Positions 8,101 to 17,821 are shown, counted from the first letter of the stretch. The stretch: 64,000 nucleotides of DNA from Pseudanabaena sp. Salubria-1 (GCA_023336205.1 JALQCR010000018.1:1-64000); one strand, 5' to 3'. Numbers and translations: made by a program. Notes: generated by a model not told the origin, from the sequence alone.

Positions 8101-9697
8101 ATGATAAAAGCACAAAAACTAGTAGATTCATATCCAATAAGCTTTTTGCTTTCTTTGGCATTTTGTTTAAGAATTTATAATATCCAATCGCCAATATTGG
8201 GCGTTCATTCTTGGAGACAATCCGATACTGCGGCAATGGCTCGGAATTTTTACGAAAATGGATATAACTTCTTCTATCCTCAAATTGATTGGGGCGGCAA
8301 TTTAGCAGGTTACTGTCAAACAGAATTCCCAATTTATTCATTTTTTATTGCCATACTTTATAAATTTTTTGGTGTTCACGAAAGTATCGGTAGACTTTTA
8401 TCTATTAGTTTTTCTTTAGTTGCAATTTATTTTTTTTATAAACTGTGCCTAGAGATTACTTGTGATAAAAAACTAGCATTCTGGGCATCTTTTTTTTACA
8501 CAATAATTCCCACTAATATTTACTACAGCAGAACATTTCAACCTGAATCTTTGGTGTTAATGTCTGCTATTTCAGGAACTTACTTTTTTTATAAATGGAT
8601 AAAAAACGATCATAAAAAATATCTTTTTATCTCATCTCTGTTAATTTGCTTAGCCTGTCTTGTAAAAGTGGTTCCTGCTTTTTATCTATTTCTGCCATTT
8701 ACATACTTGGTTTGGCAAAAATTTAAATATAAAATGTTTTCAAACTTGAATCTATATCTTTATACAGCCATAATAATTATTCCTACATTTGCTTGGTATT
8801 GTCATTCTTATCAGGTCGCAAATGAGTATGGATTAAGCTTTGGATTTGGCTCCGAAAGATTTGGCTGGAATTTTCAAAGATTAGGAATAATGTTTGAACA
8901 AATTACTTATTTTATCGCAGTTCGGCATCTCCTAGCTTTAGGATTTATCGCTATGATATTTGGAATATTGTGCAAAAGAGAGAAGGCTCATCTGGGTTTG
9001 AGGGGTAAATGGTACAGTATCGATACAATTATTGGCGACATGGTAGGGCTGTAACTGTTGCTCCGAGAGGATTCTGATTACTATTAGCTGTGCTTATCCC
9101 CATGAACCCAGAAGAGCCAGAGAGAAGAAAGAAGAGATATTTTTTGACTTGTTATTTGCATCAAACATCTTATATCTTCTCATATTTGCAAATTTAAACT
9201 CTTTTCATGAATACTATCAACTATGCCTTCTAATTCCTGCTTGTATATATATAGGTAAGGCATTCACAAGAACCACCTATTCGACAAAAATAATTAATAT
9301 AATTTTTATAGTTTTCTTATTTGCTGGCTCACTATTTTATTCACTAGAATACATGGCAAAAGAAAATCCTAATAATTCAGAATTATTTGAATTAGCGCAG
9401 ATTGTAAAGCAAACTGTCCCTAAAAATTCTCTGATAGTGGCTACAACTGGTAATGATCCGACTATTCTGTATTTATCAGATAGAAAAGGCTGGATTCCTT
9501 CACCTAATGCAATTAATCAAACATATTTGTCTGAGAGAGCTAAAGAGGGGGCAAAATATTTGGTTGGAGGATATAATTTTGTTCAAGCTTGGACTAAATC
9601 AATGGAAGATGGCGATAAAAAAAATATTCGCGAAGTTATTTCTCGATCTTCTAATCTTATTTTAAATAGTGAAAAATTCTTTTTGATAAAGTTATAA
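8101..9697 (+). pseudogene. GT39/ArnT-like membrane glycosyltransferase, disrupted by a MITE
   Basis: The 5' part (8101-8984) encodes a polytopic protein starting with a membrane segment and a WRQSDTAAMARNFYENGY motif typical of GT39-type enzymes, which use lipid-linked sugars. The frame is broken by a 134-bp MITE at 8985-9118 flanked by the 8-bp duplication AGAGAGAA. Removing the MITE and one duplicate copy (142 bp) gives a single frame of 484 residues. It joins ...CKREKKEEIFFDLL to FASNILYLLIFAN in the 3' part, which has an apparent start at 9149. As it stands, the 5' frame ends at 9054 in MITE-encoded residues. The downstream DUF2079 gene starts 12 bp after the stop, suggesting an operon. 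Confidence 0.85.
8985..9118 (-). mobile_element. 134-bp MITE with ISL3-type ends, copy 1
   Basis: Terminal inverted repeats of about 21 bp (GGCTCATCTGGGTTTGAGGG at one end, GGCTCTTCTGGGTTCATGGG at the other) resemble the ends of the 1246-bp ISL3-family element in this window. Target duplication AGAGAGAA is at 8977-8984 and 9119-9126. It has no coding capacity. It is in reverse orientation to the two other copies, with one visible base difference. It inactivates a glycosyltransferase gene. Confidence 0.93.
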
Positions 9698-11059
9698 AAT
9701 TTAAATACATGAAATTAATAAAAGCAATCGATAAATCAATTATAAATCCAGTTTCTATATTGGTAATATTATATACTTTAGTTTTATTCTTTTTTAGCAG
9801 TCTTCGGCATTCTTTATTCCAATCTAGGGCATGGGATTTAGGTATTTTTGATCAAGGAGTTTACTTTATAAGTCAAGATTTAGCCCCAAAATCTTCGTTT
9901 TTGGACTTTCATATATTGGCAGATCATGCAGCATTTATACTTTATCCATTAAGTGTTTTTTATAAAATTTATCCAGACGTACATTGGTTATTATTAGTTC
10001 AAGCAATCGCACTTTCAAGTGGTTCAATTCCAGTTTTTAAATTAGCCATCCAGCAGGGATTATCTAATAATCAGGGGTATTTACTCTCATTTATTTACAC
10101 CCTATCTCCATTGATATTTAATGTCAATCTATTTGATTTTCATCCAGATGTAATTTCAGTACCATTTTTCCTCTGGTCTATTTTATTCGCAAGGGAAGGG
10201 ATGACATTATTCTTTTGCCTAACTCTTGTAATAATACTGAGCTGCAAAGCTGTTTTCGCACTTACTGTAATAGCCATGGGAGTATGGTTGATTATATTTG
10301 AAAAGAGAAAGTTAATGGGTTTGATTGCAATATTTACTGGGATGACATGGTTGATTTTTGCAACCCAAATTGTGATCCCTCTATTTGGCGGAGATTTAGC
10401 AAGTACTGTTAGACACATTGGTAGAAAATATGGCTCTTTAGGAAATTCCTATTCAGAAATATTTCTTAATTTGTTTCTGAAACCAGATTTGTTTTTAAAA
10501 AAAATATTTTCTATCGATAATTTTGTATACCTATTGCTGCTTTTTGCTCCATTTATTTGGTGTCTAAAAAATACAAACTTATCTCCTTTACTTGTTGCTA
10601 CACCAACTATAGTTATGAGTATATTGTCTGACGATCCCGATCAAAGATATCTATCAAATCAATACCCATTGCCAATTTTGCCATTTTTAATGCTAATCGC
10701 AATTTCGAGCTTTGTCAAAATTGGCTCGAAAAAATATTGGCATCATCGGTTTATAATTTTTTGGGCAGTTTTAGCTTTTATGGCTCTTCTGGGTTTGAGG
10801 GGATTAATGTATAATGAAGCACAAAGATAAGTGGTGACAGGTATGGACTTGTATCTAGATAGGTTGCTAAATTTACCCAACACAACCGTTGAAAGTTTTA
10901 CGGAAGAAGAAAATAAAATCACCCTAAAGTTGAGATTTTTACAGGATGAAATTACTTGTCCGCATTGTAATACGCATGGTGGAAAATTAAAACAAAATGG
11001 CTCTTCTGGGTTTGAGGGGATTAATGTATAATGAAGCACAAAGATAAGTGGTGACAGGT

Positions 11060-12213
11060 ATGGACTTGTATCTAGATAGGTTGCTAAATTTACCCAACAC
11101 AACCGTTGAAAGTTTTACGGAAGAAGAAAATAAAATCACCCTAAAGTTGAGATTTTTACAGGATGAAATTACTTGTCCGCATTGTAATACGCATGGTGGA
11201 AAATTAAAACAAAATCGACCGATATTGATTCGAGATTTGTCAGTATTTGGGAAAATAGTTTATTTAAATACGCCGCGCCGCCAATTTTATTGTCAACATT
11301 GTCAAAGACATTTTACGGAAAAGTTACCCTTTGTAGACTGGGAAAGACGATACACACAAAGGTATGAGGAGTATGTTTATCAACGAGTACAAAGTGCGAG
11401 TGTGGAGCAAGTAAGTCGAGATGAATATTTGAGTTGGGATCAAATACAAGGGATTTTCAATCACCAATTTTCTCTAAAAAAAAAGATGATTGGAAAGAAG
11501 TAAAACGAGTGAGTATTGATGAAGTGAGTAAACGCAAAGGACATAAAGACTTTGTGACAGTCGTATCAAGTATTGACGCAGGAGCATTACTAGAAGTAAT
11601 TGATAGTCATAAACAAGATGACATCATTGAAGTCCTGAAGCAGCAACCGATTGAGATAAGGGAAAAAGTAGAGGAGGTTAGCATTGATATGTGGGGAGGC
11701 TTTCCCAAAGTTGTCAAAGAAGTATTTCCAAATGCGAAAATTGTCATCGACAGATTTCATGTTATGCAGCCACTAATCAAAGAGTTAAATCAACTGCGTC
11801 AAAAAGCTAAAATCAAGATTAAAGGTAGTCGATTTATTCTACTAAAGAACAAGGTAGACTTAACAGAAGAAGAAAAAGTGAAGTTAGAAAATGTCTTGAA
11901 ATGTTCTAAACGCTTGCGACTAGCTTATAATCTCAAAGAAGACTTTAGAAGTATTTTTGAGACTTGTAAAACTCCTGAAGAGGGTCAGAAACAATTAAAA
12001 GAATGGCTTCAAAAAGCTAAAGCTGTTTATGGCGCAGTTTTGGAAACCATTCGTAATCATCTTGATAATATTTGTAACTACTTTTTAAATCGTACATCTA
12101 GTGGTGTGATGGAGGGACTTAATAATCGTATTAAATTAATTAAACGACAGGCTTATGGTTTTTTAAATTTTTTAAATTTTCGTTCTAGATTATTAGCTTG
12201 TCTTTCTCATTAG
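11060..12213 (+). CDS. tnp: ISL3-family transposase, two frames joined at an A9 slippery run
   Basis: The first frame (ATG at 11060, stop at 11501-11503) carries the zf-ISL3 zinc-binding domain (ITCPHCNTHGGK, QFYCQHCQRHF) and a helix-turn-helix region. The second frame, to 12213, carries the DDE catalytic domain: SIDEVSKRKGHKDFVTVV, SIDMWGGFPKVV, IVIDRFHVMQPL and the Glu-containing SSGVMEGLNNRIK. They overlap at nine A residues (11476-11484), where a -1 slip joins them into about 385 residues, close to normal ISL3 length. Copies 1 and 3 keep the same A9. That suggests slippage is part of normal expression rather than a one-off mutation, although all copies are recent relatives. Confidence 0.88.
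11476..11484 (+). promoter_or_regulatory. A9 slippery site, candidate -1 frameshift or transcriptional slippage
   Basis: Upstream frame reads CTA AAA AAA AAG ATG and stops soon after. The -1 frame reads AAA AAA AAA GAT and continues into the catalytic domain. Long A-runs promote both ribosomal -1 shifting and polymerase slippage. Confidence 0.65.
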
Positions 12214-12875
12214 ATTTACTTATCCCCTTAAACCCAGAAGACCCAACAAAATCGACCGATATTGATTCGAGATTTGTCAGTATTTGGGAAAATAGTTTAT
12301 TTAAATACGCCGCGCCGCCAATTTTATTGTCAACATTGTCAAAGACATTTTACGGAAAAGTTACCCTTTGTAGACTGGGAAAGACGATACACACAAAGGT
12401 ATGAGGAGTATGTTTATCAACGAGTACAAAGTGCGAGTGTGGAGCAAGTAAGTCGAGATGAATATTTGAGTTGGGATCAAATACAAGGGATTTTCAATCA
12501 CCAATTTTCTCTAAAAAAAAAGATGATTGGAAAGAAGTAAAACGAGTGAGTATTGATGAAGTGAGTAAACGCAAAGGACATAAAGACTTTGTGACAGTCG
12601 TATCAAGTATTGACGCAGGAGCATTACTAGAAGTAATTGATAGTCATAAACAAGATGACATCATTGAAGTCCTGAAGCAGCAACCGATTGAGATAAGGGA
12701 AAAAGTAGAGGAGGTTAGCATTGATATGTGGGGAGGCTTTCCCAAAGTTGTCAAAGAAGTATTTCCAAATGCGAAAATTGTCATCGACAGATTTCATGTT
12801 ATGCAGCCACTAATCAAAGAGTTAAATCAACTGCGTCAAAAAGCTAAAATCAAGATTAAAGGTAGTCGATTTATT

Positions 12876-13693
12876 GGTAGTCCTAAAAAGGAAAGGATGT
12901 AGGAAAATATCCAGATAGTTGATACAAAGTAAAGTAATGTCAGAAGCAAGGCCATCCTGTCCATCCTGCCAGTCCGTATCCGTTGTAAAAAACGGCAGTA
13001 CACGACATGGAAAACAAAATTATAAATGTCGGGACTGTGGTCGTCAATTTGTAGAAAATCCACAGTGGCAGAGAGTTTCAGAGCGTACCCAAGACACTTA
13101 TGACCTTCTTGAGAAACTACTACTAGAAAAAATCCCACTAGCTGGAATTGCCAGAGTCCTCAAGGTCTCAGAGAGATGGTTGCAAAGTTACGTCAATCAT
13201 AAATATGAAAACGTTCCTCAGCAGGTGGAGGTAGAACCAAAACCAAAACGCCGTTTGACCATACAGATGGATGAATTGTGGTCTTTTGTGGACGACAAAG
13301 GCAATAAACAGTGGGTATGGCTTGCCATTGATGCCGAGACTCGTGAAATTGTCGGTTGTTATATAGGCGATCGCACTGGTGAATCAGCTCAGAAGTTATG
13401 GGAATCGTTGCCTAGCGTCTATCGCCAATGTGCGGTTATTTATACTGACTTCTATTCGTCTTATCCAGTTGTCCTGCCCAGCAAACGTCATAGGGCTGTC
13501 GGGAAAGAAACGGGAAAGACCAACTATATTGAGAGATTCAACTGTACGTTACGTCAACGAGTATCAAGACTAGTTAGAAAGACCTTATCTTTTTCTAAGA
13601 AATTGGAAAATCACATTGGAGCCATTTGGAATTTTATTCATCATTACAACGATTCTTTACCTCCGTGTGCGTCCTTTCCTTTTTAGGACTACC
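12876..13693 (+). mobile_element. IS1-family insertion sequence, copy a (818 bp)
   Basis: The element has 22-bp perfect terminal inverted repeats beginning GGTAGTCCTAAAAAGGAAAG. The 8-bp duplication GATTTATT is at 12868-12875 and 13694-13701. It is inserted within ISL3 copy 1, and a second copy at 22416-23233 appears identical along its length. Confidence 0.95.
12937..13686 (+). CDS. tnp: IS1-family transposase, single-frame type
   Basis: A single uninterrupted frame of about 249 residues (ATG at 12937; the frame is open from a TTG at 12919). It has an N-terminal zinc finger (CPSCQSVSVVKNGSTRHG, YKCRDCGRQF), a helix-turn-helix (GIARVLKVSERWLQSYV) and a DDE core (QMDELWSFVDDKGNK, YTDFYSSY, NYIERFNCTLRQR). 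Classical IS1 needs a frameshift to make transposase, but this one does not. The stop lies 7 bp from the right end of the element. Confidence 0.93.
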   Translation: MSEARPSCPSCQSVSVVKNGSTRHGKQNYKCRDCGRQFVENPQWQRVSERTQDTYDLLEKLLLEKIPLAGIARVLKVSERWLQSYVNHKYENVPQQVEVEPKPKRRLTIQMDELWSFVDDKGNKQWVWLAIDAETREIVGCYIGDRTGESAQKLWESLPSVYRQCAVIYTDFYSSYPVVLPSKRHRAVGKETGKTNYIERFNCTLRQRVSRLVRKTLSFSKKLENHIGAIWNFIHHYNDSLPPCASFPF

Positions 13694-14096
13694 GATTTAT
13701 TCTACTAAAGAACAAGGTAGACTTAACAGAAGAAGAAAAAGTGAAGTTAGAAAATGTCTTGAAATGTTCTAAACGCTTGCGACTAGCTTATAATCTCAAA
13801 GAAGACTTTAGAAGTATTTTTGAGACTTGTAAAACTCCTGAAGAGGGTCAGAAACAATTAAAAGAATGGCTTCAAAAAGCTAAAGCTGTTTATGGCGCAG
13901 TTTTGGAAACCATTCGTAATCATCTTGATAATATTTGTAACTACTTTTTAAATCGTACATCTAGTGGTGTGATGGAGGGACTTAATAATCGTATTAAATT
14001 AATTAAACGACAGGCTTATGGTTTTTTAAATTTTTGGCTCTTCTGGGTTTGAGGGGATTAATGTATAATGAAGCACAAAGATAAGTGGTGACAGGT

Positions 14097-15393
14097 ATGG
14101 ACTTGTATCTAGATAGGTTGCTAAATTTACCCAACACAACCGTTGAAAGTTTTACGGAAGAAGAAAATAAAATCACCCTAAAGTTGAGATTTTTACAGGA
14201 TGAAATTACTTGTCCGCATTGTAATACGCATGGTGGAAAATTAAAACAAAATCGACCGATATTGATTCGAGATTTGTCAGTATTTGGGAAAATAGTTTAT
14301 TTAAATACGCCGCGCCGCCAATTTTATTGTCAACATTGTCAAAGACATTTTACGGAAAAGTTACCCTTTGTAGACTGGGAAAGACGATACACACAAAGGT
14401 ATGAGGAGTATGTTTATCAACGAGTACAAAGTGCGAGTGTGGAGCAAGTAAGTCGAGATGAATATTTGAGTTGGGATCAAATACAAGGGATTTTCAATCA
14501 CCAATTTTCTCTAAAAAAAAAGAGGCTCTTCTGGGTTCATGGGGATAAGCACAGCTAATAGTAATCAGAATCCTCTCGGAGCAACAGTTACAGCCCTACC
14601 ATGTCGCCAATAATTGTATCGACACTGTACCATTTACCCCTCAAACCCAGATGAGCCAAAAAAAGATGATTGGAAAGAAGTAAAACGAGTGAGTATTGAT
14701 GAAGTGAGTAAACGCAAAGGACATAAAGACTTTGTGACAGTCGTATCAAGTATTGACGCAGGAGCATTACTAGAAGTAATTGATAGTCATAAACAAGATG
14801 ACATCATTGAAGTCCTGAAGCAGCAACCGATTGAGATAAGGGAAAAAGTAGAGGAGGTTAGCATTGATATGTGGGGAGGCTTTCCCAAAGTTGTCAAAGA
14901 AGTATTTCCAAATGCGAAAATTGTCATCGACAGATTTCATGTTATGCAGCCACTAATCAAAGAGTTAAATCAACTGCGTCAAAAAGCTAAAATCAAGATT
15001 AAAGGTAGTCGATTTATTCTACTAAAGAACAAGGTAGACTTAACAGAAGAAGAAAAAGTGAAGTTAGAAAATGTCTTGAAATGTTCTAAACGCTTGCGAC
15101 TAGCTTATAATCTCAAAGAAGACTTTAGAAGTATTTTTGAGACTTGTAAAACTCCTGAAGAGGGTCAGAAACAATTAAAAGAATGGCTTCAAAAAGCTAA
15201 AGCTGTTTATGGCGCAGTTTTGGAAACCATTCGTAATCATCTTGATAATATTTGTAACTACTTTTTAAATCGTACATCTAGTGGTGTGATGGAGGGACTT
15301 AATAATCGTATTAAATTAATTAAACGACAGGCTTATGGTTTTTTAAATTTTTTAAATTTTCGTTCTAGATTATTAGCTTGTCTTTCTCATTAG
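14097..15393 (+). pseudogene. ISL3-family transposase of copy 3, broken by the MITE
   Basis: The zinc-finger/helix-turn-helix half (from ATG 14097) runs into MITE sequence and stops at 14556-14558. The catalytic half is intact and remains open through the right part of the MITE from a TTG at 14614, giving a MITE-ISL3 catalytic fusion with an N-terminal MYRHCTIYPSNPDEP. Without the DNA-binding half it is unlikely to transpose by itself; it could act as an inhibitor if expressed. Confidence 0.8.
14524..14657 (+). mobile_element. 134-bp MITE with ISL3-type ends, copy 2
   Basis: Same 134-bp element as at 8985 and 59319. The flanks share AAAAAAAGA (14515-14523 and 14658-14666), a 9-bp duplication, or 8 bp plus one A gained in the A-run. 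Excision with 9 bp restores the A9 and the exact 1246-bp length of its host IS. Confidence 0.93.
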
Positions 15394-15424
15394 ATTTACT
15401 TATCCCCTTAAACCCAGAAGACCC

Positions 15425-15504
15425 AAATTTTTTAAATTTTCGTTCTAGATTATTAGCTTGTCTTTCTCATTAGATTTACTTATCCCCTTAAACCCAGAAG
15501 ACCC
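15425..15504 (+). repeat. Right-end remnant of ISL3 copy 1
   Basis: The last 72 bp of copy 1 (15433-15504), plus the duplication left by copy 3 (15425-15432), make a second, tandem-looking right end after the complete right end of copy 3. It is explained fully by nested insertion. Confidence 0.9.
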
Positions 15505-15876
15505 GCTTTTATTACAATGTCAAGATTAAATCTATTTACAAGTGAATATTTACAATCTATTGATACTTGGCAAGCTAATAATGAAGCAATTGCATTTGTA
15601 AAGACTAAAAAAGGTAGTATCTTAACTACTCATGAAATTGCGCCTCATGTTAGCCATCGTCAAACAGTCAAATTAACCTCATTTAATACCTCTTATGATC
15701 TTGCAACTTTTGACTATATTTTGCTAAATACTAGACATGCTGGATATCAAAGTGATCGCGATTATTCTCTGAGTTTAGTTGAGCAAGCAAAGAAAATGCC
15801 TAATTTAAAACTTGAGTATCAGAAAGATGATGTCTATCTATTCGCCAAAAAATAATTTATGAGTGTTTGTGGATAA

Positions 15877-16578
15877 ATGCTAGAAATCAATAATCTCTTT
15901 GTAAACTATGGTGGAATTCAAGCGCTTCAAGATGTGAGTTTAACCATCAATGAAGGCGAAATCGTGACTTTGATTGGCTCTAATGGCGCAGGTAAGACGA
16001 CCACTTTACGAACTATTTCTCGTCTTGTTTCACAGCGATCGGGACTGATTATTTACAACGGTAAAAATCTTACGAATCTACGACCAGATCAAATAGTCAA
16101 AATTGGGATTGCTCATAGTCCAGAAGGCCGGCGAGTATTAGCAAGACAAACTGTGCTGGATAATTTGGAATTAGGAGCATTTTTGCGAAGCGATCGCTGG
16201 GGGATTAAAGCTGATATAGAAAAGCAGTTTCAGATTTTTCCACGTCTTGGTGAACGCCGCAATCAATTGGCGGGTACATTAAGCGGTGGCGAACAACAAA
16301 TGCTAGCGATCGCCCGTGCGGTGATGAGTCGCCCTAAACTTTTATTGCTTGATGAGCCAAGTTTGGGGCTAGCCCCACAAATTGTCAGGGAAATTTTTAA
16401 AACCATAGTGAATCTTAATCAATCTGGGGTGACTATTTTATTAGTTGAGCAAAACGCGACTTTAGCTTTGCAACATGCGAATCGTGGATATGTGATGGAG
16501 TCTGGAATAATAACGATCGCAGGACAGGCATCGGATTTATTAGTTGATGAGAGAGTCCGCCAAGCATACCTAGGGTAA
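15877..16578 (+). CDS. livF: ABC transporter ATP-binding protein, LivF type
   Basis: A 233-residue cytoplasmic ATPase of the branched-chain or polar amino acid uptake family. Visible motifs: Walker A GSNGAGKTTT (about residues 34-43), the LivF marker GIAHSPEGRRVLARQTVLDN (as HSPEGRRV), signature LSGGEQQM and Walker B LLLLDEPSLGLAP. It stands alone here; permease and binding-protein partners must be elsewhere. It starts 21 bp after the DUF2079 remnant, so its expression may have been affected by the upstream transposon pile. Confidence 0.92.
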   Translation: MLEINNLFVNYGGIQALQDVSLTINEGEIVTLIGSNGAGKTTTLRTISRLVSQRSGLIIYNGKNLTNLRPDQIVKIGIAHSPEGRRVLARQTVLDNLELGAFLRSDRWGIKADIEKQFQIFPRLGERRNQLAGTLSGGEQQMLAIARAVMSRPKLLLLDEPSLGLAPQIVREIFKTIVNLNQSGVTILLVEQNATLALQHANRGYVMESGIITIAGQASDLLVDERVRQAYLG

Positions 16579-16630
16579 AACCCAAAAGACGATTAGCGGC
16601 GCAAAGCACCACCACGCGTCTTTTGGGTTT
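16577..16630 (+). terminator. Inverted repeat after livF, possible terminator or degenerate MITE
   Basis: A 14-bp perfect stem (AAACCCAAAAGACG at 16578-16591 with 16617-16630) is followed by a T-rich stretch. The 25-bp interior (GCGGCGCAAAG) resembles the core of the palindromic repeat family at 21947 and 41865, so it may be a degenerate member acting as a terminator. Confidence 0.5.
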
Positions 16631-16732
16631 CGTTTTTTAAGCTTTGTTGGAAACTTTTAGTGAATTTGTGTTTTAACCAACACTTTTAGCGCACAATTTT
16701 AAGTAGATACCTAGCGCGTCAAATTGTTTTGT

Positions 16733-17821
16733 ATGATTGAGACCCTCAATAAGTTGCCTCGTTGGTTTTCTCTAGGCTTAACTTTTCCGTTAATTTTTCT
16801 GAACGGTTGGTTATTGCTATTGCTTGGTCGAGAATTGCAACCACTAGTCAGCATCCTGATCACAGCGACAGTGATTTCATTTTTGCTAGATTATCCGATT
16901 CGCTTTTTAACCAAACTAAAGGTAAATCGTGGCATTGCGGCAGGATTGGTAATTCTCATATTTTTCATGGTGCTAGGAACATTAGCCATTTTTATTGTGC
17001 CTTTGATTTTGGCACAGGCTAATGAACTCATCGTCCGCTTACCGGACTGGATTAAGTCTGGTCAGCAACAACTACAGACCCTTGAGACATGGGCGATCGC
17101 ACAGCAATTACCGTTTGATATTAGTAGCACTTTCAATCAACTAATTGAAAAATTAACGGGGGTACTGCGATCTCTAACCACTCAACTTTTTAGCATAGTC
17201 TTTGGAGCGATCGGCAGTCTGGTAAATATCTTTTTGACCTTGATATTTTCGATTTTTCTTGTCATCCGTGGTGAATTCCTCTGGAATGGCTTATTAAGTT
17301 GGCTACCTCAGAAATGGAATGATCAGGTTCGCAATTTACTGCCCCGCAATTTTGAGCGCTTTATTGTCGGACAGGTTACTTTAGCGACAATCCTTGGTAT
17401 TCTGCAAACTACAGCTATGCTAATCTTAGGGGTTCCCCTTGCCCAGCTTTTTGGCTTTGGCATAGGGCTTGCGAGTTTAATTCCCCTTGGAGGCTCTAGC
17501 ACGATTATCACAGTTAGCCTATTGATAGCTCTACAGAATTTCTGGCTAGGGGTCAAGGTTTTACTAGTCGCAGTGGCAATTATTCAAATTGTTGAGAATG
17601 TACTGGGGCCGCGTATCGTCGGTGAGTTAACAGGGTTAAATCCAGTATGGATGTTAATTTCTCTAGATATTGGCTTTAAGCTAAATGGAGTTTTAGGGCT
17701 ATTGGTTGCTGTACCGATCGCAGGTTTTATCAAAGGTACTTTCGACACAATTCGCGGCGTGAATGGTTCCAGTAAAGTTGAGGCGATCGCCGAAGCCCAT
17801 ACCGAAGTTACTATTAAATGA
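16733..17821 (+). CDS. AI-2E family transporter (UPF0118 permease)
   Basis: About 362 residues with seven to eight membrane segments and a soluble central stretch (LPDWIKSGQQQLQTLETW), the layout of the AI-2E/TqsA-like family. Conserved C-terminal features are FGIGLASLIPLGG, IIQIVENVLGPRIVG and LNPVWMLISL. Members include a Na+/H+ antiporter and a putative autoinducer exporter, so the substrate cannot be assigned. The frame extends to a TTG at 16724, but ATG 16733 is the more natural start. Confidence 0.9.
   Translation: MIETLNKLPRWFSLGLTFPLIFLNGWLLLLLGRELQPLVSILITATVISFLLDYPIRFLTKLKVNRGIAAGLVILIFFMVLGTLAIFIVPLILAQANELIVRLPDWIKSGQQQLQTLETWAIAQQLPFDISSTFNQLIEKLTGVLRSLTTQLFSIVFGAIGSLVNIFLTLIFSIFLVIRGEFLWNGLLSWLPQKWNDQVRNLLPRNFERFIVGQVTLATILGILQTTAMLILGVPLAQLFGFGIGLASLIPLGGSSTIITVSLLIALQNFWLGVKVLLVAVAIIQIVENVLGPRIVGELTGLNPVWMLISLDIGFKLNGVLGLLVAVPIAGFIKGTFDTIRGVNGSSKVEAIAEAHTEVTIK

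Larger units (their letters stand above)
10999..12244 (+). mobile_element. Intact ISL3-family insertion sequence, copy 2 (1246 bp)
   Basis: Ends are GGCTCTTCTGGGTTTGAGGG on the left and, read inward, GGGTCTTCTGGGTTTAAGGG on the right. The 8-bp duplication AACAAAAT is at 10991-10998 and 12245-12252, the usual ISL3 duplication size. It is inserted into the identical copy 1. It is the only uninterrupted copy in the window and so the likely source of active transposase. Confidence 0.95.
14036..15424 (+). mobile_element. ISL3-family element copy 3, interrupted by a MITE
   Basis: Inserted near the right end of copy 1 with 8-bp duplication AAATTTTT (14028-14035 and 15425-15432). Without the MITE and a 9-bp duplication it is 488+758=1246 bp, identical in length to copy 2. 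The MITE sits exactly at the A9 slippage site of the transposase gene. Confidence 0.93.
10782..15504 (+). mobile_element. ISL3-family element copy 1, host of a nested transposon pile
   Basis: The outermost element. Its own sequence survives in four pieces: 10782-10998, 12253-12875, 13702-14035 and 15433-15504. They add up to 1246 bp, exactly the length of intact copy 2. It is interrupted by ISL3 copy 2, an IS1-family element and ISL3 copy 3, each with its own target duplication. The target duplication of copy 1 itself is GCTTTTAT. Its transposase is therefore broken several times and must be inactive. Confidence 0.93.
9709..15855 (+). pseudogene. DUF2079 membrane protein gene, split by a transposon nest
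   Basis: The 5' part (9709-10781) encodes a multi-spanning DUF2079 protein with SRAWDLGIFDQGVYF, HILADHAAFILYPLSVFY and FDFHPDVISVPFFL motifs. The 3' part (15513-15855) encodes a soluble tail (about 115 residues) that looks like an independent small gene. An insertion at 10782-15504 carries the 8-bp duplication GCTTTTAT (10774-10781 and 15505-15512). Joining across it gives exactly 472 codons in one frame (471 residues). DUF2079 proteins are related to membrane glycosyltransferases, but the substrate is unknown. With the MITE-broken GT39 gene just upstream, both members of a likely surface-glycan operon are disrupted. Confidence 0.88.

Noticed and set aside
9149..9697. Separate 182-residue membrane protein
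   Set aside because: Its N-terminus continues the upstream GT39 frame once the MITE and one AGAGAGAA are removed.
12198..12404. 68-codon frame at the ISL3 copy 2/copy 1 junction
   Set aside because: It crosses the IS boundary and the target duplication, out of frame with the transposase.
12253..14035. A functional second ISL3 transposase in copy 1
   Set aside because: Its frame is interrupted by copy 2, the IS1-family element and copy 3; only copy 2 is intact.
15517..15855. Independent 112-residue gene
   Set aside because: Joining it to the DUF2079 5' part across the nest and one GCTTTTAT copy gives one continuous frame, so it is the 3' end of that gene.
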